Assembly (NCBI GenBank): GCA_013372875.1
Contig: JABXIW010000005.1
Span: 1 to 44,957, forward strand
Source of the DNA: Gammaproteobacteria bacterium
Lineage (GTDB): Bacteria; Pseudomonadota; Gammaproteobacteria; Enterobacterales; Kangiellaceae
DNA: 44,957 bases
Direction: 5' to 3'
A model generated the notes under the pieces. It worked only from the letters and a program-made list of their open reading frames with translations. It was not told the origin of the DNA and made no database searches. Shown in pieces: positions 17,490 to 25,973 of the stretch. Position numbers and translations under genes: made by a program. The first letter of the stretch is position 1, and the number at the start of each line of letters is the position of its first letter.

Positions 17490-17953
17490 AATATTTATTT
17501 TTATTCTCAATATTACTTTTCACGAGCTGCCAACAAGCCAGTGGCGACTATCAATTAAAATATGTGCAAGACGGCGATAGTGTTATTTTATGTTGTGATA
17601 AAAATGAAACCTTTGTGGTGCGTCTGAAAGACATTGACGCGCCTGAAAAAAACCAACCTTTTGCGCAAGAGTCCAGAAGCTACTTAAAGCAACTGCTCCA
17701 AGATCAATCCTTACAGCTTATTGGCAAGGAAAAGGATCGCTATGGCCGTTTGTTAGTTGATATAGTGATCAATGAAGAGTCCGTCAATAAACTGATGGTG
17801 GAGTCTGGACATGCGTGGGTTTGGCGTTATTCTGAAAACTTAAAACTGCAATGGTTGCAAAAACAAGCACGAAAAAATAAGCTCGGTTTGTGGGCCTTGC
17901 CAGAGCCGAAAAGAATCGAACCATGGGAGTGGCGCAAACAGCAACGCAAATGA
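17486..17953 (+). CDS. Thermonuclease-like (SNase) lipoprotein
   Basis: A 155-residue protein of the staphylococcal nuclease fold. It begins with a lipoprotein signal (LLFTSC, lipobox Cys at residue 15), so it should be anchored in the envelope. The family catalytic residues are visible: Arg in VVRLKDIDAPE, the Glu of that block, and Arg in the DRYGRLLVDI block. The C-terminal block LGLWALPEPKRIEPWEWRK is typical of bacterial SNase proteins. The start overlaps the exporter stop by four bases and its stop overlaps the LysR start by four. A nuclease coupled to an exporter and a regulator has no obvious shared pathway. Confidence 0.9.
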   Translation: MKYLFLFSILLFTSCQQASGDYQLKYVQDGDSVILCCDKNETFVVRLKDIDAPEKNQPFAQESRSYLKQLLQDQSLQLIGKEKDRYGRLLVDIVINEESVNKLMVESGHAWVWRYSENLKLQWLQKQARKNKLGLWALPEPKRIEPWEWRKQQRK

Positions 17954-18828
17954 TTCGAAACATCGATCTTAATTTATTAGCAACTTTTCTCGACATAGTT
18001 CGCACCCTGAATTTTGCTGCTTCAGCTGAAAATTTACACCTGACACCTGCCGCAGTTAGTGCGCGCATCAAAATTTTAGAGGAAACGCTGCAAGCAACCC
18101 TGTTTACCCGCAATAAGCAAAAAGTTCAGCTGACAGAATATGGCGAACAGTTAATCCCGTACGCTGAATCCATTTTAGAAACTTGGCAAAAGGCCTCAAA
18201 CCACTTTTCAGTGCAAAATCTCAAACCAACATTGCGCATTGCTGCACCCGAATCCATATTAAGCAGCCATTTAAAAAACATCGCCAATTTGTTACAGCAA
18301 AACAGTGCCGAGCATCATTTATCGATCCAGTCCTTAGACTCGAAAGCGACCTTCTTGCAACTGCTTGAGTTTAAAACCGATTTTGGTTTTATGTTTGATC
18401 ATTTTCAACATGAGTCTTTAATTGTTGAACCTTTATTTGAAATCGAGCTAATGCTTTACGCCACAAAATCCAAAGTCAAGCTCAAGGATATCAACAATGA
18501 AAACTATGTGTTTGTGGATTGGGGCGCCAGTTTTGCCAAATTACACAAAAGTTTATTGCCTCAGATTAACCAACCGAAATTGAGTGCCAGCAATTGGCCA
18601 ATGGCAATCAATTACCTTGCTCACCACGGTGGCTTTAGTTTACTACCCAGCAGCCTGCAAGATGACAATCTCCATCCTGTTCGCGAGGCCAGTCCAATCT
18701 ACCGAACCATCTATTTGGGCTATCATCGCTCTTTGTTAAACCGGCATGATAAGGCTGCTCAACTAAACTTGATCCAGTCCTTATTCAAGCAAGAAACAAA
18801 CAAATCATCGTCGACGTTGGCTAGTTAA
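17950..18828 (+). CDS. LysR family transcriptional regulator
   Basis: A 292-residue LysR-type regulator. The N-terminal winged helix-turn-helix is clear (NLNFAASAENLHLTPAAVSARIKILEETL region, about residues 17-48), and the C-terminal effector domain is more divergent. I place the start at the ATG at 17950, four bases overlapping the nuclease stop (ATGA), giving the usual MIRNIDLNLLATF opening. A GTG at 17890 would add 20 untypical residues. It is co-directional with, and translationally coupled to, the nuclease gene rather than divergent as is common for LysR genes, so its targets are not evident. Confidence 0.9.
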   Translation: MIRNIDLNLLATFLDIVRTLNFAASAENLHLTPAAVSARIKILEETLQATLFTRNKQKVQLTEYGEQLIPYAESILETWQKASNHFSVQNLKPTLRIAAPESILSSHLKNIANLLQQNSAEHHLSIQSLDSKATFLQLLEFKTDFGFMFDHFQHESLIVEPLFEIELMLYATKSKVKLKDINNENYVFVDWGASFAKLHKSLLPQINQPKLSASNWPMAINYLAHHGGFSLLPSSLQDDNLHPVREASPIYRTIYLGYHRSLLNRHDKAAQLNLIQSLFKQETNKSSSTLAS

Positions 18829-18870
18829 GAAATTTTTGATTCCTTGTAAAAAAAAATTTGCTTCTTGGGT

Positions 18871-18898
18871 TTTACAAACTTTGTTATATAGCAATAGT
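18871..18898 (+). promoter_or_regulatory. Possible promoter of the small acidic protein gene
   Basis: TTTACA (18871-18876, one mismatch) and AATAGT (18893-18898, two mismatches) lie 16 bases apart, ahead of a GGAG ribosome site and the ATG at 18919. An A9 tract lies just upstream, possibly an UP-type element. Confidence 0.4.
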
Positions 18899-18918
18899 AA
18901 ACCTTTTGGAGAAAAGCT

Positions 18919-19143
18919 ATGCCAAAACTTAGTTCCCACGAAATTGATTTGTATTCTAATGAAGATTACGAAGGTTTAAGCTTCGAAAGCGAGTCTTTGA
19001 CTAAAAAGCAGCTCAAAGCCTACAACAAAAAGCGCATGGACGACTATTTCTATAACAAAGAATTAAACCAGTATTATAAAGAGCACGATGATTACTGGGA
19101 TGATCTTGAGATGGAGATCGATGAGGACATAACCCCTCACTAA
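18919..19143 (+). CDS. Small acidic tyrosine-rich protein, unknown function
   Basis: A 74-residue protein that I do not recognise. It is strongly acidic, rich in Asp, Glu and Tyr, with a basic centre (LTKKQLKAYNKKRMDDYF, about residues 27-44) and an acidic tail (YWDDLEMEIDEDI). It has no signal peptide, membrane segment or cysteine. A GGAG ribosome site, a promoter candidate and a downstream hairpin make a complete single-gene unit, so it is probably real. Its size and charge pattern recall the short PA3496/DUF3545-like proteins, but I cannot confirm this. Confidence 0.75.
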   Translation: MPKLSSHEIDLYSNEDYEGLSFESESLTKKQLKAYNKKRMDDYFYNKELNQYYKEHDDYWDDLEMEIDEDITPH

Positions 19144-19153
19144 TCAAGCTCAA

Positions 19154-19176
19154 CTGGGAAGCATACAGCTTCCCAG
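19154..19176. terminator. Hairpin between convergent genes
   Basis: CTGGGAAGC and GCTTCCCAG form a perfect 9-base stem with an ATACA loop, between the ends of the small acidic protein gene and the peptidase gene. No strong U-run follows on either strand, so it may be a weak bidirectional terminator or a 3'-end stabiliser. Confidence 0.55.
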
Positions 19177-19195
19177 CTCAAGTTATTTAACTTTA

Positions 19196-19849
19196 TTATT
19201 CCATTTGAAAGCTATAGTCTTTCGGGCACTTTGCTGGATCGAAATAATAAGGTTTAAAATTGACGTGTAAATGCGGTCCAGTGCCGTGGCTGCGGTTAAT
19301 GACATCAGGTCGAAATTTTTCGCCATCCACATAATATTCAGTGTCCGCAATTAATTGGGCCAACAACGTCACTTGTTGTCTTGGCATATTACGCGTACCA
19401 ATATCCACCGCTCGATTAGACAAGTGCTTTGAAATAAAGCAATTACGTCTTAATTGATCTTGAATTTGCAGCTCTAGCTTTTTCGGACTGACATTTTCAA
19501 TCGCTTTAAACTCTCGGATCGCCTCTTGATTCTCATATATCTGACAACCATCGCGTTTTAAACACTGATAAATGTAACGCGCTTGATCGCTAATACTTCT
19601 CGTCGTGCCCGTCACTCTCACTCGAAACACTTGCTGATTTTGGTTTAATTGAACTTCACAAAAAGCATTCGAAGCCACGGCCAAAGTTTTCGCAATATCT
19701 GCGGGTAGAAGCTCTAACTTGCCGCTGAGATTGCTTTCACAATCAATGGCGTAAGTTTTAGGGAAAAGCATCAGCAAAGCCATGCAAAAAATAATAGCTA
19801 TGCTTTTACCTCGCTTATGGCTCAACTGTATGCTTTCCCTTAGTTTCAA
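19196..19849 (-). CDS. Putative secreted LAS/M15-like metallopeptidase
   Basis: A 217-residue exported protein (signal peptide about 1-34). It shows the skeleton of LAS-type peptidoglycan peptidases: TTRS with Arg84-Ser85 and Gln89 (the 'gyRs...Q' block), H-x6-D at His142 to Asp149 (KHLSNRAVDIG, matching HxxGxAxD with Asn for Gly), and a C-terminal GPHLHVNF with His193/His195. Family members cut peptide cross-links or stem peptides in the cell wall. The start is TTG, overlapping the stop of the upstream gene (TTGA), with no nearby ATG. It is the third gene of the ECF sigma operon. The assignment is by motif only. Confidence 0.68.
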   Translation of the reverse strand: MKLRESIQLSHKRGKSIAIIFCMALLMLFPKTYAIDCESNLSGKLELLPADIAKTLAVASNAFCEVQLNQNQQVFRVRVTGTTRSISDQARYIYQCLKRDGCQIYENQEAIREFKAIENVSPKKLELQIQDQLRRNCFISKHLSNRAVDIGTRNMPRQQVTLLAQLIADTEYYVDGEKFRPDVINRSHGTGPHLHVNFKPYYFDPAKCPKDYSFQME

Positions 19850-20220
19850 GACTCTATCTTTTGTTGTAAATGTTCTATTGATAATTCTAAACGCTTTATC
19901 TCTCTCATCAAAGAGTTTCGACGCATTTCGCTAAACAGCCATTCTTTCAAGGAAACTTGCGCTTTGATCGAAGCCAAAGCTATTACGCCCCAGAAAACCC
20001 TGTTGTCTGTCGAACCGGCAACAAAGAACTCATAACCTGACCAGAACATTAGCACTGTGAATATAATGATTATAAAATTCACAAAAATAACCCAGCCTCT
20101 TAAACTACCTTTGAAAATTCCAGCAACTTGACCAAACAAACCTGGCTCTTGTGCCAAAATTTTGTCCAACTGCTCTGATTCAGACTCTAATTCCTTTTTT
20201 ATGCGCTCATCAATTTTCAT
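19846..20220 (-). CDS. DUF6768-like membrane protein, sigma-factor partner candidate
   Basis: A 124-residue protein with an acidic N-terminal helix (residues 1-25), the block GLFGQVAGIFKGSLRGW, two hydrophobic segments (about 44-65 and 72-88) and a C-terminal coiled-coil-like helix (MRREIKRLELSIEHLQQKI-type, about 98-124). It resembles the DUF6768 family, which I recall beside ECF sigma genes. I chose the ATG at 20220 with AGAGG eight bases upstream; an ATG two codons earlier is too near the ribosome site. The position after the sigma gene suggests an anti-sigma or membrane-signalling role, which is inference. Confidence 0.72.
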   Translation of the reverse strand: MKIDERIKKELESESEQLDKILAQEPGLFGQVAGIFKGSLRGWVIFVNFIIIIFTVLMFWSGYEFFVAGSTDNRVFWGVIALASIKAQVSLKEWLFSEMRRNSLMREIKRLELSIEHLQQKIES

Positions 20221-20260
20221 AATCATTACCTCTTAATAATTTACTTATCTTTAAGTTAGC

Positions 20261-20773
20261 TCACTCTGTCAAAAGTGTTTCCAAGTGCTTTCTTGCTCGA
20301 TTGAGTCGCGATTTAACCGTGCCTTGCGGTACTTCCAACACAATAGCAATTTCAGCAATTGAAAATTCTTGTAGATAAAATAAATAGATGGCTTGACGTT
20401 CAACCTCTGGAAGTTGGTCGATTAACTTTATCAGACCAGAATCTTCTGATAATTCTTCTGAAGCTTCTGGAAGTTGCTCGTCTTCAGCGATTGTTTGTGT
20501 CTTATTGGCTTTTCTGGCCAAATCGATACAACGCCAACGCACTGCACGAAACATCCAACTGCGAAAAGCTTTTGGATCTTCAAGTTTTCTAAGTTTCTTA
20601 GTCGTATCCAACCACACATCCTGCACTGCATCTTGCGCCCAGTCATGATGTCCGCAAAGTTTATAAGCAAATTTTACTAGAGGTTGAAACATAGCTTGAT
20701 ACAGTTCTGCAAAAGCGGCTTCATTGCCCGCTTGTGCTGAAATTACCAATAACTCTTCGCGACTTGTTTTCAT
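20261..20773 (-). CDS. ECF-type RNA polymerase sigma factor
   Basis: A 170-residue sigma-70 family factor with only regions 2 and 4. Region 2 spans about 17-85 (AFAELYQAMFQPLVKFAYKL, DWAQDAVQDVWL, FRSWMFRAVRWRCID). Region 4 spans about 112-165 (LPEVERQAIYLFYLQEFSIAEIA, VPQGTVKSRLNRARK), including the -35-reading helix-turn-helix. It should direct polymerase to a small regulon. It heads an operon with the DUF6768-like membrane protein and the LAS-like peptidase, and an ECF-type promoter lies directly upstream, suggesting autoregulation. Confidence 0.95.
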   Translation of the reverse strand: MKTSREELLVISAQAGNEAAFAELYQAMFQPLVKFAYKLCGHHDWAQDAVQDVWLDTTKKLRKLEDPKAFRSWMFRAVRWRCIDLARKANKTQTIAEDEQLPEASEELSEDSGLIKLIDQLPEVERQAIYLFYLQEFSIAEIAIVLEVPQGTVKSRLNRARKHLETLLTE

Positions 20774-20801
20774 GCTATTTATCTTATGCCTTTACTAACA
20801 A

Positions 20802-20827
20802 GACGAATGAAAATTAAATTAGGTTCA
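20802..20827 (-). promoter_or_regulatory. Candidate ECF-type autoregulatory promoter
   Basis: On the minus strand TGAACC (20827 to 20822) is followed after exactly 16 bases by CGTC (20805 to 20802). This has the 'GAAC ... N16 ... CGTC' form of many ECF promoters, whose -35 contains an AAC core. The expected transcript start is about 20 bases ahead of the sigma ATG. It does not look like a sigma-70 promoter. Confidence 0.55.
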
Positions 20828-20863
20828 TTTTAATATAGAACCCATTTAAATAATCTGTTCTTA

Positions 20864-21760
20864 CTACTTTACTTTGTTGTATATAATTTTGCGGGATTCT
20901 GAGTTTATTGCTAATTGATATGCCTCAACATGTTCAAAGTCATTAATCAAAAGATTTACAACATTCTGCATATCACTTTTGTTTGTTTGATAACCAAAAT
21001 TTATCGCTCTCAGATCTAGTGGGGAGAATTTATAGTCTGTGTACATTCCCGTATCACTAGCCCTTTTAAATGAAAAAACTCTCACTTCTTCTTGATACGA
21101 CCAGTTAGTTGTTTTTACATTTCCATACCTTTCAAATATTTTTTTATAATCAATTCTTTCTACTCCTAGTATTGATCTTGCCCATTCTTTTGGTGTTGCA
21201 ATTAACATTTTTTCGTCTGAATATTGAACAGGGTTAGCTAATAACCAAGGGCTATCAGTTGTTTCTTGAGGCAGGAATTCTAGAACCGCTCCCTTATGAG
21301 TATCACCGTAAGTTGCCCATAATGGCATAATATCTTTTTTATCTGAAAAACATAGAATCCGCATTTGTGGTACCAGCTCTTTCCATATACGATTAAGTTC
21401 ATCTAAATATTTTTGTGAACTTTGCGTCCCTTCCCGAATTAAAGCAGGTAACTCATTTTTAAATCTTTCAATAGACTCCTTAGGTACACCATTAATAAAT
21501 AAAATTCCTAACAAATAAAAAAGAGGATTAAGATTCATTAATCTCAAGTCAGGCTTTTCGATAAATTTCAAAATTTCTTCTACCAGTGCAGCTTCAAGTT
21601 TTTCTAATGGAAAGCCTAAATCAAAAGATCGAGCAACATCTAATGGATCATCAAATAAAACTGGGGAGCTATATCTGATAGTTGCATTCTTAACTATAGT
21701 TTCCGCAACTTTCGCAGAAGTGTATTTAAATAAGGGCGCTGTTCTAATTGTCATATCCAT
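20864..21760 (-). CDS. DUF2971 domain-containing protein
   Basis: A 298-residue soluble protein of the DUF2971 family. Landmarks are LFKYTSAKVAETIVKNATIRYSSP at the start, FDDPLDV, LCFSDKKDIMPLWATYGDTHKGAVLEF (about 135-161) and EEVRVFSF. Its role is not established. Family members are often found in variable islands with phage-defence genes, as I recall. The gene is visibly AT-richer than its neighbours (AAA/ATA/AAT-rich), a hint of transfer. It sits 22 bases after the mdh terminator and has no clear promoter or ribosome site; the ATG two codons downstream is an alternative start. Confidence 0.85.
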   Translation of the reverse strand: MDMTIRTAPLFKYTSAKVAETIVKNATIRYSSPVLFDDPLDVARSFDLGFPLEKLEAALVEEILKFIEKPDLRLMNLNPLFYLLGILFINGVPKESIERFKNELPALIREGTQSSQKYLDELNRIWKELVPQMRILCFSDKKDIMPLWATYGDTHKGAVLEFLPQETTDSPWLLANPVQYSDEKMLIATPKEWARSILGVERIDYKKIFERYGNVKTTNWSYQEEVRVFSFKRASDTGMYTDYKFSPLDLRAINFGYQTNKSDMQNVVNLLINDFEHVEAYQLAINSESRKIIYNKVK

Positions 21761-21780
21761 CGTTAATTTTTATCGCTAAT

Positions 21781-21808
21781 AAAAAAGCCCAGCATTTGCT
21801 GGGCTTTT
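21781..21808 (-). terminator. Rho-independent terminator of mdh
   Basis: AAAAGCCCAGCA and TGCTGGGCTTTT form a perfect 12-base stem (21783-21808) around two bases. On the minus strand a run of six Ts follows. It lies 24 bases after the mdh stop. Confidence 0.9.
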
Positions 21809-21832
21809 AATCTATCAGAAACAAGTTACCAA

Positions 21833-22810
21833 TTAAAACAAATCAGCAACTGCTTCTCTTTCTTCTTTAAGCTCTTGCTCTGACTCGTCCATCTTACCTT
21901 GGATGAAATCTGAAACTTCTAAGCCTTGAACGATTTCGTAGTCGCCATCTTTACATACTACTGGGTAAGAGTAGATCAAACCTTTCTCTACGCCATAAGA
22001 ACCATCAGATGGAACTGCCATTGATACCCAGTCGCCTGATTCCGAACCTAAGCACCAGTCGCGCATATGATCGATTACTGCGTTAGCTGCTGAAGCGGCT
22101 GAAGAGGAACCGCGCGCTGCAATTACCGCTGCACCACGTTTAGCTACTGTTGGCATAAAGTCATCTTTAGCCCAAGCTGCGTCAACTTTGTCCGCTGCTG
22201 CTTCGCCAGCAACGCTTGCAAATGCAATATCAGGAACCTGAGTTACTGAGTGGTTACCCCAGATGATCATTTTCTTGATATCAGAAATATCAGAACCTGA
22301 CTTTTCTGCTAACTGATATAAAGCACGGTTGTGATCAAGGCGAGTCAATGCTGTAACGTTACGCTGGTTAATGCTTGGCGCATTTGCTGCCAAGATGAAA
22401 GCGTTAGTGTTAGCTGGGTTACCAACTACACAAATCTTGATGTTTTTATCAGCAACTTCATCAATCACTTTACCTAATGAGCTGAAGATTTTACCGTTAT
22501 CCGCGATTAAGTCTTTACGCTCCATACCTGGTCCACGTGGCTTAGCACCAACCATCAAACCAATTTGCGAATCTTTGAAAGCAACTGCTGGATCGTCAGT
22601 TACCACTATGTCTTTAACCAATGGGAAAGCACAATCGTTTAATTCCATTGCCACTGCTTCGCACACTTTAAGTGCTGGCGTGATTTCTAAAAGGTTTAAA
22701 ATCACTGGCTGGTCGTTGCCTAGCATTTCACCGCTAGCAATACGGAATAATAATGAATAACAAATTTGGCCGGCAGCACCGGTAACTGTAACGCGAACAG
22801 GCTGTTTCAT
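21833..22810 (-). CDS. mdh: Malate dehydrogenase
   Basis: NAD-dependent malate dehydrogenase of the tricarboxylic acid cycle, interconverting malate and oxaloacetate. The 325-residue length fits the longer, cytosolic-like bacterial group. Visible features are the dinucleotide loop [16 protein letters not shown] (about 10-25), the substrate Arg region [20 protein letters not shown] and the catalytic His in IWGNHS. The third glycine of the GxxGxxG loop is Cys here, a position known to vary in this group. The AGGA ribosome site is good. It is a monocistronic unit with a strong terminator. Confidence 0.97.
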   Translation of the reverse strand: MKQPVRVTVTGAAGQICYSLLFRIASGEMLGNDQPVILNLLEITPALKVCEAVAMELNDCAFPLVKDIVVTDDPAVAFKDSQIGLMVGAKPRGPGMERKDLIADNGKIFSSLGKVIDEVADKNIKICVVGNPANTNAFILAANAPSINQRNVTALTRLDHNRALYQLAEKSGSDISDIKKMIIWGNHSVTQVPDIAFASVAGEAAADKVDAAWAKDDFMPTVAKRGAAVIAARGSSSAASAANAVIDHMRDWCLGSESGDWVSMAVPSDGSYGVEKGLIYSYPVVCKDGDYEIVQGLEVSDFIQGKMDESEQELKEEREAVADLF

Positions 22811-22946
22811 TCCTGAATCCTCAATTTACATTTAACAAACTTTTGATAACAAAAGGGGGAAATTTTAGGGATGCAACTTTACCATAAAGTCCCATCAGTG
22901 TCATTCCGGCAAGCCGCTAAATCCCTTGATCTAACTCAATTTTGCA

Positions 22947-25031
22947 TCAAACATCCGCTAATTCGTGACGATAGCCCAACCAGCGTTTACATAGGTTTTG
23001 CGCTAACTGCGGGCTTTGCTTAATCATCCCTTTGGCAACTGATTGAATTTCAGGGATTAATGCCGCATTTTTGACAATATCGGCAAACTGCAAAGCCATT
23101 TCGCCCGTTTGGCGGGTTCCTAACAATTCACCAGGACCTCTTAATCGCAGATCTTCCTCCGCAATCACAAAGCCATCATTAGTTTCGCGCATAATCTGTA
23201 TTCGCGACTTGGCATTGTCAGAAAGTGGGTGTCCATACAGTAGTAAACAATGGCTTTCGACCGAGCCACGTCCGACCCGACCGCGTAACTGATGTAATTG
23301 AGCTAAACCCAAGCGCTCTGGGTTTTCAATAATCATTAAACTGGCATTGGGTACATCCACTCCCACTTCAATAACGGTGGTAGCAACCAGAATATCCAAA
23401 TGGCCATCTTTAAACTGCTGCATAACCATTTGTTTTTGCTCAGGTTTTAGGCGACCATGAATCAGACCAATACGGCAATTAGGTAGCTGTTCAGCCAATA
23501 GATTAGCGGTGGTTTCCGCAGCTTGGCTTTGAATTTCTTCTGATTCTTCAATCAGGGTACAAACCCAATAGACTTGACGCTTTTCGTTCAAGCATGCTTC
23601 TTCGATACGCTGAATCATCTGATCGCGCTTTTGTTCTGAAATGGCAATAGTCTTAACGGGTGTTCGACCCGGCGGTAATTCATCAATAATCGATAAATCC
23701 ATATCCGCATAAGCCGTCATAGCCAAAGTTCGTGGAATAGGGGTCGCGGTCATCACTAGCTGATGCAACTGCTTGTTTTCAGGGGCTTTATTTTTTAGCG
23801 CTAGACGCTGCTTAACCCCAAAGCGATGCTGCTCATCGCTAATGGCGAGTCCCAAATTACGGTATTCCACTTCATCTTGAAACAGGGCATGAGTACCGAT
23901 GACTAATTGAGCTTCGCCTGATTTTATGAGTTCTAATGACTCTCTTCGTTCGGCTACTTTTAGTTTCCCCACTAAAAATGCTAGCTTAACCCCAAGCGAT
24001 TCACACCAGTCTTTAAAGCCATTAAAGTGCTGTTCAGCCAATATCTCCGTTGGCGCCATTAAGGCTACTTGAAAGCCTGACTCAATGGCTTGAAAAGCCG
24101 CCATAGCTGCAACTAATGTTTTACCGGCACCAACATCCCCTTGTAACAAGCGCAACATAGGGCGGCTGGATTGCAAGTCTTTACTGATCTCAGAAACCAC
24201 TCGATCTTGTGCTTTGGTTGGCTTAAAGGGCAAGAATTGCAGCAACCGCTGATTGAGCGTTCCCTCATTACGCATAACAAATGCACTATCTTGTTGAAAA
24301 CGCGCCTTTTGCAAATGCATGCTCAGTTGTTGTGCTAATAACTCCTCATAAATCAAGCGCTTAATGGCTGGAGAATGATCGCTATTGAGATCTTCTATAG
24401 CAGTATTTTTTGGCGGCTGATGCAACCACAACAAGGCTTCCGTTATCCCCATCAGTTGCCATTTCTCCATCAACTCGGCTGGCATTAAATCTTCAATCGG
24501 CTTTTGTCTTAATTGACTAAGTGCCTGCTTTTGCAGATTACGCCAACTGGCTTGATGCAAGCCTTCGGTGGTTGGGTAGACTGGAGTTAAAGAATCCAAT
24601 AAAGGTGCAGCTTGCCCTTCCTTGATGTAAGTAATTTCAGGGTGCACCATTTGTAAGCTGCGACCAAAACGCCGTACTTCGCCAAAGGCAAAAATTTCCG
24701 TTCCTGCTTGCAATTTTTTTTGTTGCGAAGCCATAAAGTGAAAAAAACGAAAATCTATTGAAGCAGTTTCGTCATAAGCTCGACAGATCAAAGAGCGCCT
24801 TTTGCCGTATTGAATTTGTGAATGCTGGATCGTGACTCTGATCATGGCGCGCTCGCCATCTTGAGTTTCGATCAAGGGCTTCACTTGAGTTCGGTCTTCA
24901 TAACGCAAAGGCAAATGAAACAGCAGATCCTGCAAGTTATGGATCTGCAATTTTGCTAACTTTTCTTTGAGTTTTGGGCCAACACCTTTTAAGGAATCAA
25001 CCGAAATCGCTGTTAACGGCTGCTCAGACAT
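22947..25031 (-). CDS. recG: ATP-dependent DNA helicase RecG
   Basis: RecG remodels stalled forks and branch-migrates Holliday junctions. The 694-residue protein has an N-terminal wedge/OB part (LKGVGPKLKEKLAKLQI start), then a superfamily 2 motor: Walker A GDVGAGKT, DEQH box (SDEQHRFG), TATPIPRT, and the C-terminal TTVIEVGVDVPNA and LRGRVGRG motifs. The end block LRGPGELLGTRQTG is family-specific. Its start abuts the oxyR stop (25031/25032), so both share one transcript, as reported in Pseudomonas. It is separated from spoT-trmH, its common partners in enterics. Confidence 0.97.
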   Translation of the reverse strand: MSEQPLTAISVDSLKGVGPKLKEKLAKLQIHNLQDLLFHLPLRYEDRTQVKPLIETQDGERAMIRVTIQHSQIQYGKRRSLICRAYDETASIDFRFFHFMASQQKKLQAGTEIFAFGEVRRFGRSLQMVHPEITYIKEGQAAPLLDSLTPVYPTTEGLHQASWRNLQKQALSQLRQKPIEDLMPAELMEKWQLMGITEALLWLHQPPKNTAIEDLNSDHSPAIKRLIYEELLAQQLSMHLQKARFQQDSAFVMRNEGTLNQRLLQFLPFKPTKAQDRVVSEISKDLQSSRPMLRLLQGDVGAGKTLVAAMAAFQAIESGFQVALMAPTEILAEQHFNGFKDWCESLGVKLAFLVGKLKVAERRESLELIKSGEAQLVIGTHALFQDEVEYRNLGLAISDEQHRFGVKQRLALKNKAPENKQLHQLVMTATPIPRTLAMTAYADMDLSIIDELPPGRTPVKTIAISEQKRDQMIQRIEEACLNEKRQVYWVCTLIEESEEIQSQAAETTANLLAEQLPNCRIGLIHGRLKPEQKQMVMQQFKDGHLDILVATTVIEVGVDVPNASLMIIENPERLGLAQLHQLRGRVGRGSVESHCLLLYGHPLSDNAKSRIQIMRETNDGFVIAEEDLRLRGPGELLGTRQTGEMALQFADIVKNAALIPEIQSVAKGMIKQSPQLAQNLCKRWLGYRHELADV

Positions 25032-25946
25032 CTATAGCGGCGAAGTTCCTTTTAAGGCCAGTGGGTTCAATGCTTGCTGAATAATTTCCAGCGCATCTTT
25101 ACGTGGAAAACTACGCCTGAAAGCCAATGCCACTTTTCGGCTTGGCACTGGGTCGCTGAAACTTTTTACCACCAAACCCAGCTTTTCATTCTGAAACTCC
25201 GCAGCTGAAGCTGGCACCACACTAACGCCCAAACCGCTCGCTACCATGTGCCGAATGGTCTCTAATGAAGAACCTGTGATCCAATCCTTTTGTGGATTTA
25301 AGCTATTATCGCGACATTGCGGACAAGCCTCTAACACCTGATCTCGGAAACAATGACCTGCACCCAGCATAATCATGACTTCATCGGCAATATCCGCTAA
25401 ATGCATATTGTCTTTTTTCACCCAAGGATGTTTAGGTGGCAAGAGTGCCTGAAACTCTTCCTCATACAAGGGAATAGTATCTATTTCTGCTTCATCAAAT
25501 GGCAAAGCCACAAAAATCGCGTCCAACTCACCATTACGCAACTTGGTCTTGAGATTATGTGTATAGTCTTCGTCAATATGCAGCGGCATCTTTGGCGCTA
25601 AGCGGCGCAGTTCAGGTACTAGACTTGGAAAAAGGTAAGGGCCAATGGTAAAAATAGCACCAATTTTTAATGGGCCTTCAAGTTGATCTGAATTTTGCGT
25701 CGCTTCTTGTTTTAGTTGATCCACTTGCTCAAGAATACGCTGCGCTTGCTCAACAATCTTTTGTCCCTGCGGCGTGACTTTAACGTCTGACTTACTACGC
25801 TCGAAAATCACCACACCCAATTGTTCTTCTAATTTCTTAACGCCCACGCTCAAGGTCGGCTGGCTAACAAAGCAGGCTTCAGCTGCACGGCCAAAGTGTT
25901 GTTCTCGCGCTACAGCGACGATGTATCGAAATTCGGTCAGGGTCAT
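25032..25946 (-). CDS. oxyR: Peroxide-sensing LysR regulator OxyR
   Basis: OxyR activates peroxide-defence genes (catalase, alkyl hydroperoxide reductase, dps) when its cysteine pair is oxidised. The 304-residue protein has the LysR helix-turn-helix (HFGRAAEACFVSQPTLSVGVKKLE, 17-40). The two redox cysteines are at exactly the E. coli numbering, Cys199 and Cys208, in GHCFRDQVLEAC. The start ATG has GGA about six bases upstream. It is transcribed with recG. The leader holds an OxyR-consensus half site, so autoregulation is likely. Confidence 0.97.
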   Translation of the reverse strand: MTLTEFRYIVAVAREQHFGRAAEACFVSQPTLSVGVKKLEEQLGVVIFERSKSDVKVTPQGQKIVEQAQRILEQVDQLKQEATQNSDQLEGPLKIGAIFTIGPYLFPSLVPELRRLAPKMPLHIDEDYTHNLKTKLRNGELDAIFVALPFDEAEIDTIPLYEEEFQALLPPKHPWVKKDNMHLADIADEVMIMLGAGHCFRDQVLEACPQCRDNSLNPQKDWITGSSLETIRHMVASGLGVSVVPASAAEFQNEKLGLVVKSFSDPVPSRKVALAFRRSFPRKDALEIIQQALNPLALKGTSPL

Positions 25947-25973
25947 AATGTGTCCGTTTGCCTATAGTTTTTG

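Noticed and set aside
22761..22785. Loss of the third glycine in the malate dehydrogenase nucleotide loop (Cys instead)
   Set aside because: That position varies in this enzyme group and the rest of the protein is intact, so I do not see it as a defect.
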